From NCBI RefSeq assembly GCF_025994315.1, contig NZ_BAQE01000002.1: a stretch of DNA of 64,000 nucleotides, one strand, 5' to 3'. The position numbers were made by a program, and so were the translations under genes. This DNA comes from Swaminathania salitolerans (GTDB lineage: Bacteria; Pseudomonadota; Alphaproteobacteria; Acetobacterales; Acetobacteraceae). Positions 34,426 to 43,076 of this stretch are shown here, in pieces; the first letter of the stretch is position 1, and each line of letters starts with the position of its first letter. A model generated the notes under the pieces. The model did no database searches, was not told the DNA's origin, and saw nothing but the letters and a program-made list of their open reading frames with translations.

Positions 34426-35062
34426 AGCCGCCGGACGGAGCGGCAATCCGGTCCGCCAGCTTCGTGAACAGGGTCTGCAGAAGGGCTGCACGCTGGGAAT
34501 CGTGTGCGACCGGTCCCTCAGCCTCGATCATGGCGTGCTGCGTCGTTTCTGCCGGAAATGTTCGTGCCGGAGATGTTCGTGCCGGAAATGTTCGTGCCGG
34601 GGATGCTTTTGCCGGGGATGTTTCCGTCAGGGGCGTCCCGGTCCAGGAGGCGACGAGCCGGGCCTTGCCGTCGGTTGTCAGATCGAAGCGCTCGATGGTG
34701 ATGCTCAGGCGCGTTGCTGCCGATTCCATCGGGGCGTGACCGGTGACGAATTTTGCGGGCCAGTCCTGTGAGAGCCGGGCGATGACGAGATCGGTTGCAG
34801 TACGCGACAGACGGCTGGCCCAGCGCCCGTTCGGACTGCGGATCAGTCTGCTTCCGTCGCGAAGGAGGATATCCTGCGTGTCGAATTCGTCCGGCACGAT
34901 CAGACGCGGAACGAAGACGGTCTCGGCTGCCGGTCCGGGCGCGGGACTCTGCGCGAGCGGGGGCGAGAGCGTATAGACCTGCACGGGTGGCGCGGCGCAT
35001 CCGGCGAGAGGCGCGACGAGAAGCGCGATGAGAAGGGCGGAACCCGGATACCGGCATCTCAT
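34418..35062 (-). CDS. ABC-type transport auxiliary lipoprotein (PqiC/MlaX-like, ABC_trans_aux)
   Basis: A 214-residue lipoprotein with signal and lipobox LLVAPLAGCAAP (Cys22). The family segments VYTLSPP near the N-terminus and RLIVPDEFDTQDILLRDGSRLIRSPNGRWASRLSR in the middle identify the auxiliary component of MCE-type lipid transporters. A run of five imperfect pentapeptides of the PARTF/PARTS type (residues about 146-170) is produced by a 15-bp tandem repeat and is not conserved in the family. It is the last gene of the mla-like operon; its ATG overlaps the mlaD stop by 4 bases. Confidence 0.85.
   Translation of the reverse strand: MRCRYPGSALLIALLVAPLAGCAAPPVQVYTLSPPLAQSPAPGPAAETVFVPRLIVPDEFDTQDILLRDGSRLIRSPNGRWASRLSRTATDLVIARLSQDWPAKFVTGHAPMESAATRLSITIERFDLTTDGKARLVASWTGTPLTETSPAKASPARTFPARTSPARTFPAETTQHAMIEAEGPVAHDSQRAALLQTLFTKLADRIAAPSGGSR
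34551..34625. repeat. 15-bp tandem repeat inside the PqiC-like gene
   Basis: Five units of the GCCGGAAATGTTCGT type. They are in frame and encode the pentapeptide run PARTF/PARTS in the auxiliary lipoprotein. Confidence 0.9.
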
Positions 35063-36021
35063 TGGCGACGTCCTGTCAGAAGAAGTTGCGGATTACGTTC
35101 CACGTCGTTGGCGAAGCCTCGCAATGCCGAGGCGGCGGCTGCGATATCGCGCAGGGTGGCGGCAAGATTGGCCCTGTCTTCCGAGCGCGAGCCCGTCATG
35201 TCCCGGATATTGCCGAGAGCCTGGTTCGCTGTTTCCATCGTCCGGCGGCTGTTCTCGACAAGGAGATGCAGATCGTGCCCGCGCGCCGTCAGCTGACCCG
35301 ATCCGTTCCGGGCCAGACGGTCGATATCGGTGAGTGTTTTCTGAAGCTGCGGCTGAAGCGCCGTGATCATGAGCTGCGCGGTATCGACGAGCGCGCGGCT
35401 GTGATCGGATGTCTGTTTCACGCTGTCCGCCAGGGCGGGAATGCTCCTGTCCAGGGTTTCGGCGAGATGTTTCAGCGTCACGAGAGTCGAGGCGGCATCT
35501 GTGCTGAGTTTGCGCAAGGGAAGATGGGTCAGCGTGTTCGTGATGGCCTGTATCGAGGATTGCCGGGTCGGGATCTCGGTTTCGGACGCGATCTCCGGAT
35601 GAAAGACGGCCGGTGTCTCCGGTGCGATATCGAGATCGATCTGCGAGGTGCCGGTTACGAAGCTCTTCAGATTCATCTCGCCCCGCAGGCCGTGATCGAC
35701 CAGCTCCCTGAGGCTGGGAAGATGGCCGTTCTTGCGCCCCGCAACGAGAATGTCGTCGCGTCTGAGCGTGATATAGACAGGAATGAACGCTTCGCGCGTC
35801 TTCGGGTCGTAATCGATGGCGATACGATCCACCGCGCCGACCTGTACGCCCCGGAAACTGACCGGCGCTCCGACGGACAGACCGTTGGTGGCCCCTCTGA
35901 ATACCAGCACGGCCCGGTCCGTATGGGAGAAGGGGTTGAAACTCCCGAACAGGACGAAGGCGCTGACGAGAAGGGCGACACCTCCGAGGACGAAGGCGCC
36001 GACGAGTGCTTGCCGGTTCAT
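35059..36021 (-). CDS. MlaD/MCE-domain lipid-transport protein
   Basis: 320 residues. An N-terminal membrane anchor (ALVGAFVLGGVALLVSAFVLFGSF, residues 4-27) is followed by one MCE domain (residues 38-115: VLVFRGATNGLSVGAPVSFRGVQVGAVDRIAIDY). A long helical periplasmic region (residues 180-300) is typical of PqiB/MlaD relatives that bridge the periplasm. It forms the substrate-binding part of a phospholipid ABC transporter with the MlaE and MlaF proteins encoded next to it. Start and stop overlap both neighbours by 4 bases, a sign of translational coupling. Confidence 0.92.
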   Translation of the reverse strand: MNRQALVGAFVLGGVALLVSAFVLFGSFNPFSHTDRAVLVFRGATNGLSVGAPVSFRGVQVGAVDRIAIDYDPKTREAFIPVYITLRRDDILVAGRKNGHLPSLRELVDHGLRGEMNLKSFVTGTSQIDLDIAPETPAVFHPEIASETEIPTRQSSIQAITNTLTHLPLRKLSTDAASTLVTLKHLAETLDRSIPALADSVKQTSDHSRALVDTAQLMITALQPQLQKTLTDIDRLARNGSGQLTARGHDLHLLVENSRRTMETANQALGNIRDMTGSRSEDRANLAATLRDIAAAASALRGFANDVERNPQLLLTGRRQ

Positions 36022-36842
36022 GGTCTGCTGTCTTTCTCGTTGCGTTGTCTGTTCATGAAGGCATGGACCTGCGGGTCAGTGCAGCGATCGCGGAGCTGCT
36101 TCGGCGATCCGTGCGCGATCGGACGTTTGCTCACCGCATCGAGAAAGATGCCGTCATCGGCGATCCGGAACAAACTCGGCAGTTCGTGGCTGACGATCAC
36201 GATCGTCGCACCCAGCCCGTCGCGCAGATTGAGGATGAGGTCGTCCAGACGCGCGGAGGTGATCGGGTCGAGCCCTGCTGAGGGTTCGTCGAAGAAGAGA
36301 ATATCGGGATCGAGCGCGAGTGCGCGCGCCAGTCCGGCCCGCTTGCGCATGCCGCCGCTTATTTCCGAGGGCATCAGATCGATCGCATCGAGAAGCCCCA
36401 CAAGCGCGAGCTTGAGGGAGACCATCTGCCTTATGGAGGCGGAATCCAGTGCGGTGAACATCTGGAGCGGCAGGGCGACATTTTCGCCGAGCGTCATGGA
36501 GCTCCATAATGCCCCGTTCTGGAACAGAACGCCGAAGCGGTGATTGAGCTCAGTGCGGCGTCTGTCGTTTCCTGCCCAGTAATCCTCGCCATCCAGCATA
36601 AACGTGCCGCAGCTCGGGCGAAGAAGGCCGATCATGCTCTTGAGCAGGGTCGATTTGCCGCAGCCCGAACCACCCATGACCGCGAAGATACTGCCACGCC
36701 GGACCGAGAGATCGATATGCGACTGGATGATTTTCGGCCCGAAGGCGAGGGTCACGTCCTTCATGGTCAGGACCGGCCCGCCCGGGCCTGTCTCCGTCGC
36801 GTGCGGGTCATGCAGGGTCGATGGCGAAGAGCGGTCCTGCAT
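36018..36842 (-). CDS. MlaF-like ABC transporter ATP-binding protein
   Basis: 274 residues. Walker A is GGSGCGKST, the Q-loop region LFQNGALWSSMTLGENVALPL is typical of Ttg2A/MlaF, the ABC signature is ISGGMRKRAGLARAL, Walker B is DILFFDEPSAGLDP and the H-loop is IVIVSHE. It powers lipid movement between inner and outer membrane with the MlaE-like permease. It starts 3 bases after the permease stop. Confidence 0.94.
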   Translation of the reverse strand: MQDRSSPSTLHDPHATETGPGGPVLTMKDVTLAFGPKIIQSHIDLSVRRGSIFAVMGGSGCGKSTLLKSMIGLLRPSCGTFMLDGEDYWAGNDRRRTELNHRFGVLFQNGALWSSMTLGENVALPLQMFTALDSASIRQMVSLKLALVGLLDAIDLMPSEISGGMRKRAGLARALALDPDILFFDEPSAGLDPITSARLDDLILNLRDGLGATIVIVSHELPSLFRIADDGIFLDAVSKRPIAHGSPKQLRDRCTDPQVHAFMNRQRNEKDSRP

Positions 36843-36845
36843 GAC

Positions 36846-38072
36846 TCAGATCCCCACGCTGTTGGCGATGACAGCGAACACGGCATCGAGGGCGATGACA
36901 CCTACGATGCCGATCACCACGGCGCGGGTGGCGGCAATGCCGACATCGGCTGCCGAACGACCGGCCTTCATCCCGATGCGACAGCTTGTCAGGCCTATGA
37001 AGGCACCGAACACGATGCTCTTGACGAGGCCGAACACGAACTGACCCGGACCGAAAGCGATCACGGTCTGATGGAAATAACCCAGGCTCGTGATGTCGAG
37101 CATGGATATGGCCACCACATACCCGCCCAGCATACCGATCAGGCAGCCATACAGATAGAGAAGGGGCATCGTGATCACGAGCGAGAGCACGGCAGGCAGA
37201 ACCAGATAGGAGGAGATCGGGATGCCGAAGACGCGCAAGGCGTCGATTTCCTCGTTTCCCTGCATGGTCGAGATGCGCGCGGCATAGGCGCCGCCCGTAC
37301 GACCGGCCATGATGATGGCCGTCATCACGGCGGCCATCTCGCGCACGGAGGCGATGCCGACCAGACTCGCCACATAGATTCCGGCCGCGAATTTCTGGAG
37401 CTGCACGGCGCCGACGAAAGCGAGGATGGCGCCGATCAGGAAATTGACCACACCGACAATGAGCAGTGCCGATGGCCCGGCACTGGCGAAGTCGTTCAGG
37501 AGATCGCTGCGCCGCATACCCGAGCGACGGGACAGGATGCGCAGGCTGGCCTGCATCGTCTGTCGCGCCAGCGCCGCAATCGCCCCGGTCTCGGCCAGCA
37601 TGGCGATGAAGCCGCCGCCGATACGTTCCAGAAAGGCAGGACGTCCCTTCCTGCGCGATGCGCCCTGCGCGGGACGGGCGTTTTCGGGCAGGAGGCCGAG
37701 CAATCGCTGTACGGGTGAGGGAAGCGGTTCGGAATCGAAGCGTATCCCGGCCTCTGTGCAGGCCTGACGCACATCCCAGAGAAAGGCGATCAGGCCTGTA
37801 TCCCAGGCCGAAACCCCCGAGAGATCGCAGGCGAGGCGCTGGATTGCGGGCGAGGAGGGGGCGATGTCACCGCGTCCGCCCGGGGCAGGCGTTCGAGCTG
37901 TCTCGCGGGACGCGTTCGCCGTGAGATCCTGCGCCGTGAAGCGCGGAAGGGCCGTTTCCCGTCCTATCCAGCGGCCCGAAAGGGTCAGCGATGCTCCGTC
38001 ACGACCCCGGACGATCGACCAGACCGGCATGTCGGCGGAGGCGGGAAGCGCGCCTTTGCGCGGTTCGGTCAT
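36846..38072 (-). CDS. MlaE-family permease with N-terminal STAS-like domain
   Basis: 408 residues from the ATG at 38072 (MTEPRKGALPAS); a GTG at 38105 would add 11. Residues 20-140 look like a STAS domain (SLTLSGRWIG, LACDLSGVSAWDTGLIAFLWDVRQACTEAG), which in this family binds the ATPase. The MlaE domain follows (about 180-405) with five hydrophobic helices and the EQ-loop-like segment VREMAAVMTAIIMAGRTGGAYAARISTMQGNEEIDALRVFGI. It is the first gene of the mla-like operon, 150 bases downstream of tonB. Confidence 0.9.
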   Translation of the reverse strand: MTEPRKGALPASADMPVWSIVRGRDGASLTLSGRWIGRETALPRFTAQDLTANASRETARTPAPGGRGDIAPSSPAIQRLACDLSGVSAWDTGLIAFLWDVRQACTEAGIRFDSEPLPSPVQRLLGLLPENARPAQGASRRKGRPAFLERIGGGFIAMLAETGAIAALARQTMQASLRILSRRSGMRRSDLLNDFASAGPSALLIVGVVNFLIGAILAFVGAVQLQKFAAGIYVASLVGIASVREMAAVMTAIIMAGRTGGAYAARISTMQGNEEIDALRVFGIPISSYLVLPAVLSLVITMPLLYLYGCLIGMLGGYVVAISMLDITSLGYFHQTVIAFGPGQFVFGLVKSIVFGAFIGLTSCRIGMKAGRSAADVGIAATRAVVIGIVGVIALDAVFAVIANSVGI

Positions 38073-38223
38073 GGGTTTTGCTGTTCGGATGTGTCGGATA
38101 CGCACATGGAAGCATAGTGGCCCCAGGCGATCGAACTGGCAAGGATGCGCCGGTTCCGCGCGATACAGGCCCGGTTTTTTCAGGGCGCATGCCTGTGTCA
38201 GGCAGATGCGCCATGCGTTCGAC

Positions 38224-39090
38224 TCAGCGTTCGTTCATGAAGAACTCGATAGGGACGGTCAGGGTCAGGATCGTCCCCCTGATGGTATCCGGCGGCGCGG
38301 GGAGCGGCTCTGCACGGCGGACGAGCGCGAGGGTTTCCTCGTCGAGCAGTGTATATCCCGTCTTGCGAACTAGTCCGGCAGAAAGGACATGTCCGTTGCG
38401 ATCCATCGAGAACCGCAACAGGGCGGTTCCTTCCTGGCGGTCGGACTGGGCTTCTGCCGGATAGCGTTTGACGCGTTCGAGACGGGCCAGAACGGCACCC
38501 TGCCAGCTCGCAGGAGACTCGGAAGCATCTCTTCGGGACGGGGGTCCCTTGGCCGCCTGGGCGGAAACGGTCGAGGGCGGCGCATCGGAAGGCGGCGGGG
38601 CCGTATCCGATGTGGCCTGTGTCGGCACGCCGGGTGGCGTGGGTCTGATCACGGGATGCGCCTCGCGCGGCTTGCGATGCAGGGGCGCGGACCGGATTTT
38701 TTCCGGCACGGCGACCGGAGGGATCGGGACCGGAGAAGGCGGTGCCATGATCTCAGGGGGTTTGGCGGGCGGCTCCGGTACCGGCGGCGGCCCGGGAGGT
38801 TTTTCGAGAGGCGGCGCCTGGATGCGGGCCGGCTCGGGTGCGAGATCGATGGCAATCGCCGCTGGCGGGGGCGAGTAGGGCAGGGGCGGAGGAGGGGTAT
38901 GATGCAGCAGAAGACCCATACCCGTCAGGCCGCCCAGGGCCGCAGCGACGAGAGAGAGGGCATAGAGGCGCCGGAGTCGTCTGGCCTCGGTTGCGATATG
39001 TCGTTCATAGGCGAGGTGGAAGAGCCGCGTTCCGTTCTCTCCGGGTCCGGCGAAACCCGGGAGCGTCTGTGGCCGGGCCGAGGCGCTCAC
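38224..39090 (-). CDS. tonB: Energy transducer TonB
   Basis: 288 residues. A single N-terminal membrane anchor (residues 42-64: LYALSLVAAALGGLTGMGLLLHH) leads into a very Pro-rich periplasmic spacer (70-185) and the C-terminal TonB domain (about 200-285: RYPAEAQSDRQEGTALLRFSMDRNGHVLSAGLVRKTGY). It transmits proton-motive force from ExbBD to TonB-dependent receptors such as those at 25455 and 48440. The GTG start overlaps the exbD stop (GTGA). Confidence 0.93.
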   Translation of the reverse strand: MSASARPQTLPGFAGPGENGTRLFHLAYERHIATEARRLRRLYALSLVAAALGGLTGMGLLLHHTPPPPLPYSPPPAAIAIDLAPEPARIQAPPLEKPPGPPPVPEPPAKPPEIMAPPSPVPIPPVAVPEKIRSAPLHRKPREAHPVIRPTPPGVPTQATSDTAPPPSDAPPSTVSAQAAKGPPSRRDASESPASWQGAVLARLERVKRYPAEAQSDRQEGTALLRFSMDRNGHVLSAGLVRKTGYTLLDEETLALVRRAEPLPAPPDTIRGTILTLTVPIEFFMNER

Positions 39091-39521
39091 GGTGAGTCTC
39101 CCTCGTCCTGTCCCTGGAGATTGACGAGGGCCACTTTCAGAAACCCGGCCTTGCGCATCAGATCCATGGTTTTCATCAGGGTCTCGTAATCGACGGTCTT
39201 GTCGGCGCGCAGGAAGATGCGCTCATCCTTGTGTCCATCCGTCAGGCTCATGAGACGGGCCGTCAGGGTCTCGTTCGCAACATCCTCATCGCCGAGAGCG
39301 AGGCCGTGATCCGCCTTGATGGTGACGAAAACCGGATCGTTCGGTCGGGGGGCGGGTTTTGCCGTAGATGCCGGAAGATCGACCGGCACGTTCACGGTGC
39401 TCAGCGGGGCGGTGACCATGAAGATGACGAGAAGCACGAGCATCACGTCGATGAGAGGGGTGACGTTCAGCTCATGCGCGTCGGGCGCGCTCTCATCGGC
39501 ATGACGCATACGCAGGGCCAT
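39087..39521 (-). CDS. exbD: Biopolymer transport protein ExbD
   Basis: 144 residues starting MALRMRHADE. The cytoplasmic N-terminus is followed by one membrane helix carrying the essential Asp (LNVTPLIDVMLVLLVIFMV) and a periplasmic domain ending VALVNLQGQD. It works with ExbB as the stator-like motor for TonB. It starts 2 bases after the exbB stop. A longer in-frame extension upstream is only the antisense or out-of-frame reading of exbB. Confidence 0.94.
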   Translation of the reverse strand: MALRMRHADESAPDAHELNVTPLIDVMLVLLVIFMVTAPLSTVNVPVDLPASTAKPAPRPNDPVFVTIKADHGLALGDEDVANETLTARLMSLTDGHKDERIFLRADKTVDYETLMKTMDLMRKAGFLKVALVNLQGQDEGDSP

Positions 39522-39523
39522 GC

Positions 39524-40276
39524 TCAGCGTCCCGCCTGTTCGGCACGGGCCGTGGCCAGATGCAGGACCTGGCCGCCGCCGTTCTGCACATGGAGCCGGC
39601 TCAGATCGCGCGAGACGATCCGCAGGATCAGGGCCGTGAGATCGCCGAGCTGCGCCTTGCATCCGAGGCATTGCCGCGAAAGATAGTTGTAGATCACGAC
39701 CGCCGGTATGGCGGCGACGAGGCCGAGCGCCGTGGCGAGAAGAGCCTCTGCGATACCGGGAGCCACCACGGCGAGGCTGGTCGCCCTGGTGGCCGCGATG
39801 CCGGTGAACGAGGTCATGATACCCCAGACCGTACCGAACAGACCGATGAAGGGGGCGGTTGCGCCGATGGTTGCCAGCACGCCGGTGCCGCGCAGGAGAC
39901 GCCGCCCCTCGGCGGCTTCGAGCCTTTCGAGATGCAGCATGATCCGCTCCTTCAGACCGTCGCGGTCGTCCAGAGCATCGATCGATCTGGCCCATTCGCT
40001 TGCGGCCGCAAGAAGGAGTGGTCTTACGATTCCCTCCTCCGGGCAGAGATCCTGGGCCGACTGCAGGGAGGATGCCTCTTCGATCCGCCGCTCCGCCACC
40101 CCCAGACGCGCGGCAACGCGGCGCAGTTCGATCGTTTTTGCGACGAATACCGCCCAGCTCAGAAGAGCTGCCGCGATGAGCAGCAGCATGACCAGACGCA
40201 CGACCGGACCGGCGCCGAGGAACATCTCCCACGGTGTGAAAGGAAGCGAGGCGAGGTCGCTGGCGGGCACGGCCAT
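39524..40276 (-). CDS. exbB: ExbB, MotA/TolQ/ExbB proton channel family
   Basis: 250 residues from the ATG at 40276, which has AAGGAG 7 bases upstream. The first helix (residues 20-42: GPVVRLVMLLLIAAALLSWAVFV) and the two C-terminal channel helices (TIGATAPFIGLFGTVWGIMTSF and AVVAPGIAEALLATALGLVAAIPAVVIYNY) are clear. It forms the proton channel for TonB energisation, first in an exbB-exbD-tonB operon that faces the PiuC gene across a possible Fur site. Confidence 0.93.
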   Translation of the reverse strand: MAVPASDLASLPFTPWEMFLGAGPVVRLVMLLLIAAALLSWAVFVAKTIELRRVAARLGVAERRIEEASSLQSAQDLCPEEGIVRPLLLAAASEWARSIDALDDRDGLKERIMLHLERLEAAEGRRLLRGTGVLATIGATAPFIGLFGTVWGIMTSFTGIAATRATSLAVVAPGIAEALLATALGLVAAIPAVVIYNYLSRQCLGCKAQLGDLTALILRIVSRDLSRLHVQNGGGQVLHLATARAEQAGR

Positions 40277-40454
40277 GAGGCACTCCTTCGATACGGTTCG
40301 ATCGTCGGGACCCTTTCGGGGCGCTGCGATCGGGGCGGTTTGACGACGCCCGTCATCGCGGTCGGCACGGGCGTCGGGCATCGGGCGTCGGGCGGTCGCG
40401 CATTCGGGAAAGGCGCGTGTTACCGGCATGTAATCCGGCACCTCCTCCCTGTTA

Positions 40455-40476
40455 ATCAGATTCATTCTCAATTACA
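40455..40476. promoter_or_regulatory. Possible Fur-type site between exbB and the PiuC gene
   Basis: On the minus strand this reads AATTGAGAATGAATCTGATT. TGAGAAT is a good Fur half-site; the second half is weaker (about 4 of 7 against TGATAATnATTATCA). It lies midway between two divergent genes that are iron-regulated in many bacteria. Confidence 0.4.
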
Positions 40477-40522
40477 AGAAAGCGATCGCCTGAAACGCAA
40501 TCTCTTGGGGAGGGTCGAAATC

Positions 40523-41206
40523 ATGCTCGTTCACATTCCGGGTGTCCTGACCCGGGAAGAACTCGAATTCTGTCTGGAAACCCTCGAGCGGGCGGCATGG
40601 CGCGACGGTCGGGCGACGGCAGGACAGCAATCCGCCAAGGCGAAGAACAATCTGCAGATCCCCCAGGATTCCGAGGAATCCCGGGTGCTGGGCGAGGTCG
40701 TGCTCCAGGCGCTCGGGCGCAATCCCGTTTTCAACAGCGCAGCCCTGCCGCTGAGGGTCTATCCACCGCTTTTCAACCGCTACGATACGGGGATGGCGTT
40801 CGGCGCGCATGTGGATAATGCGATCAGACCGATCCCCGATACGGGATTCCGGATCCGGACCGACGTCTCATCGACGCTTTTCCTGACAGGTCCCGAATCC
40901 TACGATGGCGGCGAACTCGTCATTCAGGACACCTATGGGGAACAGCGCGTCCGGTTGCCGGCGGGCGATATGGTCGTTTATCCCGCGACGAGCCTGCACC
41001 GGGTCAGCCCCGTCACGCGCGGAAGCCGATGGGCGTCGTTCTTCTGGAGCCAGTCCATGGTGAGAGACGACACGAAACGCGCTTTGCTCTACGATTTCGA
41101 TCGATCGATCATCGAGACGCGCAAGGCATTGCCGGACGATCATCCGGCTGTTCTGGGCCTGACATCCACCTATCACAATCTTCTGCGCCAGTGGGCCGAA
41201 CTCTGA
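40523..41206 (+). CDS. PKHD-type Fe(II)/2-oxoglutarate hydroxylase (PiuC/YbiX)
   Basis: 227 residues, normal for the family. Iron ligands are H96-x-D98 (AFGAHVDNAI) and H159 (SLHRVSPVTRG), with an Arg just after for 2-oxoglutarate. Homology starts at MLVHIPGVLT; the ATG at 40523 has GGGGAGGG upstream. In many genomes this gene sits beside a catecholate siderophore receptor and a Sel1 protein. Here those two are 8 kb away (48440-51333), while this gene faces exbB. The substrate is not known. Confidence 0.92.
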   Translation: MLVHIPGVLTREELEFCLETLERAAWRDGRATAGQQSAKAKNNLQIPQDSEESRVLGEVVLQALGRNPVFNSAALPLRVYPPLFNRYDTGMAFGAHVDNAIRPIPDTGFRIRTDVSSTLFLTGPESYDGGELVIQDTYGEQRVRLPAGDMVVYPATSLHRVSPVTRGSRWASFFWSQSMVRDDTKRALLYDFDRSIIETRKALPDDHPAVLGLTSTYHNLLRQWAEL

Positions 41207-41261
41207 ACGCATCGTCCCGGTGATGCCTGTTCCGACGCGCTCCCTCCCGACCCGGGGCAGG

Positions 41262-41312
41262 GATATCGTCCGGACAGTGATATCGTTCGGACAGTGATAT
41301 CGTCAGGGCAGG
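41262..41312. repeat. 17-bp tandem repeat
   Basis: Three units: GATATCGTCCGGACAGT, GATATCGTTCGGACAGT and a degenerate GATATCGTCAGGGCAGG. Intergenic, about 100 bases before the DUF3311 gene. Confidence 0.85.
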
Positions 41313-41412
41313 AATGGCGTCAGGTCGGACAAGCTGCATTGCCGGGCTGGCCGGACACGGGGCTGCGCGATAAACCCGATGCATCGCCCCCGATGACGGA
41401 CTCCTTTCGTTC

Positions 41413-41670
41413 ATGCCAGATCCCGTCCTGCCAGAGCCTGTTTTGCCAGATCCTGTCCTGCCAGAACCTGCGCCCCATATACGGCACGCCAGGCTTTTTC
41501 TCGCCCTGATCGTCCCCGCTATCGCGGTGCTGGTGCCCATGCCGTTTCTCTACGGATCGGAACGCGCGGTTTGCGGCGTGCCTGTCGCGCTGGTCTGGCT
41601 GTTCTGCTGTATCCCCCTGACGACGCTGTGTCTGTATCTCGCCGAACGCCTGTCGGGCGGGAACGCGTGA
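41413..41670 (+). CDS. Small two-helix membrane protein, DUF3311-like, partner of the SSS symporter
   Basis: 85 residues. The N-terminal 20 residues are an M-PDPVL-PEPVL-PDPVL-PEPAP run written by a 15-bp tandem repeat. Then come two hydrophobic helices (LFLALIVPAIAVLVPMPFLY and PVALVWLFCCIPLTTLCLYLAE) in the DUF3311 arrangement. Such proteins are usually encoded directly before a sodium:solute symporter and may be a small subunit. Its stop overlaps the symporter's GTG start (GTGA). The start codon is uncertain because the repeat lies at the 5' end. Confidence 0.7.
   Translation: MPDPVLPEPVLPDPVLPEPAPHIRHARLFLALIVPAIAVLVPMPFLYGSERAVCGVPVALVWLFCCIPLTTLCLYLAERLSGGNA
41416..41475. repeat. 15-bp tandem repeat encoding a Pro-rich N-terminus
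   Basis: Four units of the CCAGATCCTGTCCTG type, in frame with the DUF3311-like gene and producing PDPVL/PEPVL repeats. Confidence 0.85.
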
Positions 41671-43076
41671 GGGCAGTCTTCTTTCTGATCGTGATCGCCT
41701 TCGCCATCGGTCTCGCGCTTTTTGCCGGGCGGCAGGTGCAGAAAGGCGACCCGCGCGCCTTTTTCGTCGCGCGGGGCCGTTTCGGGGCCTTGCTCTTCTT
41801 CTTCGTCTTCGTCGGAGAAACCTATTCCATAGGCTCGATGCTGGGATTTCCCGGGGGAATTGCGGCACAGGGGCGCGTGGATGTGGCGCTCTGGTTCACG
41901 GCCTATATCCTGCTCGCCTTTCCGATCGGGTATCTTCTCTATCCCCGCCTGTGGCGGCTCGGGCAGGAATGCGGTGCCATCACCCTGCCGGATCTGCTCG
42001 GGCGCTATCATGGTTCGGTTCTGCTCGAGCGGATGTCGGGGGCGCTCCTGCTGGGGCTCATGCTGCCTCTCGGGACGATGCAGTTCATCGGCCTGACCGA
42101 TGCCCTGTCCCGGCTCGGTCTTCCGTTGCCTCCCTTTCTTCTCGCGCTGCTCTCCGCCGGTGTCGCTCTGGTTTTCGTCATGGGTGCCGGGATGCGCGGG
42201 GCGGCAATGACCGCCATGCTGAAGGACGGTCTGGTGGTTCTGATCATTCTGGGTGTGGCTCTGGCGGCCATGCTGCACTGGACGGGTCATGTGCCGGGCC
42301 ATATCCCGGGCCAGGCAATCACGGGAGGCGAGCAACGGACGGCGCTGTTCCGCTTCCGGCAGGCGCCTCATCCCGTTCCCTCCTGCATCGCGATCCTGAC
42401 GATCATTCTCGTCCAGGCACCCGGGTTCTGTATCGCCCCCCAGACCGTTGCCGCCCTGTTCTCTGCGCGCGATCCGCATACGATCCGCCGCGCCCAGATC
42501 TGGATGCCGCTCTATCTGCTCCTTTTCCCGTTTCTCCTCGTCATCGCCATGTTCGGTCTGGCCCATCCGTCCGCCATGCAGCGCCCCGATCAGGTCTTTC
42601 TCACCGTAGCGACGCGGCTTCTGCCGGACTGGGCGGTCGGTCTGGTTCTCGGAGGGGTGGCGCTGACGGCTCTCGTATGGCTCGGCGGAGTCTGCCTCAG
42701 TCTCGGGGCCATCGTGGCCCGCAATATCCTGCCGGACGTGCCGCAGGAGCGGCAGAGAAGGACGGGCCTTGTCGTGATCGTTCTCTATCTCGTCCTGTCG
42801 GTCCTGACATCGCTGTCGCCGGGTCTGCTGATCGTGACGCTCAACAGGCTTTTCTATGTCGGGCTCATCCAGCTTCTCCCTGCGACATTGCTCTGCGTTA
42901 TGGGGAGGCGGACGGCGTCATTGCCGATCCTGTGCGGGATCGGTGCCGGTATTCTGGGTGGACTCGCCCTTTCCTTCGCACCCATGGCGCTGGGGGGCGT
43001 GACACCTGCCTTGCCGGCCCTGATGGCGAATGTTCTCGTGCTCGTCGCGATCATGAAAACCGCCTCCCGTGCATGA
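41667..43076 (+). CDS. Sodium:solute symporter (SSS) family transporter
   Basis: 469 residues from the GTG at 41667 (read VRAVFFLIVIAFAIGLALFAG), coupled to the preceding gene through the GTGA overlap. About 12-13 hydrophobic helices. SSS features include FVGETYSIGSMLGFPGGIAAQG in the first core helix pair, GAITLPDLLGRYHG, and IILVQAPGFCIAPQTVAALFSARDPHTIRRAQIWMP in the region of the family signature. The solute cannot be deduced; carboxylates, sugars or polyols are all possible. It lies upstream of the dihydroxyacetone/erythrulose kinase operon, separated by 315 bases. Confidence 0.85.
   Translation: MRAVFFLIVIAFAIGLALFAGRQVQKGDPRAFFVARGRFGALLFFFVFVGETYSIGSMLGFPGGIAAQGRVDVALWFTAYILLAFPIGYLLYPRLWRLGQECGAITLPDLLGRYHGSVLLERMSGALLLGLMLPLGTMQFIGLTDALSRLGLPLPPFLLALLSAGVALVFVMGAGMRGAAMTAMLKDGLVVLIILGVALAAMLHWTGHVPGHIPGQAITGGEQRTALFRFRQAPHPVPSCIAILTIILVQAPGFCIAPQTVAALFSARDPHTIRRAQIWMPLYLLLFPFLLVIAMFGLAHPSAMQRPDQVFLTVATRLLPDWAVGLVLGGVALTALVWLGGVCLSLGAIVARNILPDVPQERQRRTGLVVIVLYLVLSVLTSLSPGLLIVTLNRLFYVGLIQLLPATLLCVMGRRTASLPILCGIGAGILGGLALSFAPMALGGVTPALPALMANVLVLVAIMKTASRA

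Noticed and set aside
39087..40283. A 398-residue ExbD with a long N-terminal extension
   Set aside because: The extension is an out-of-frame reading of exbB; ExbD homology starts at 39521.
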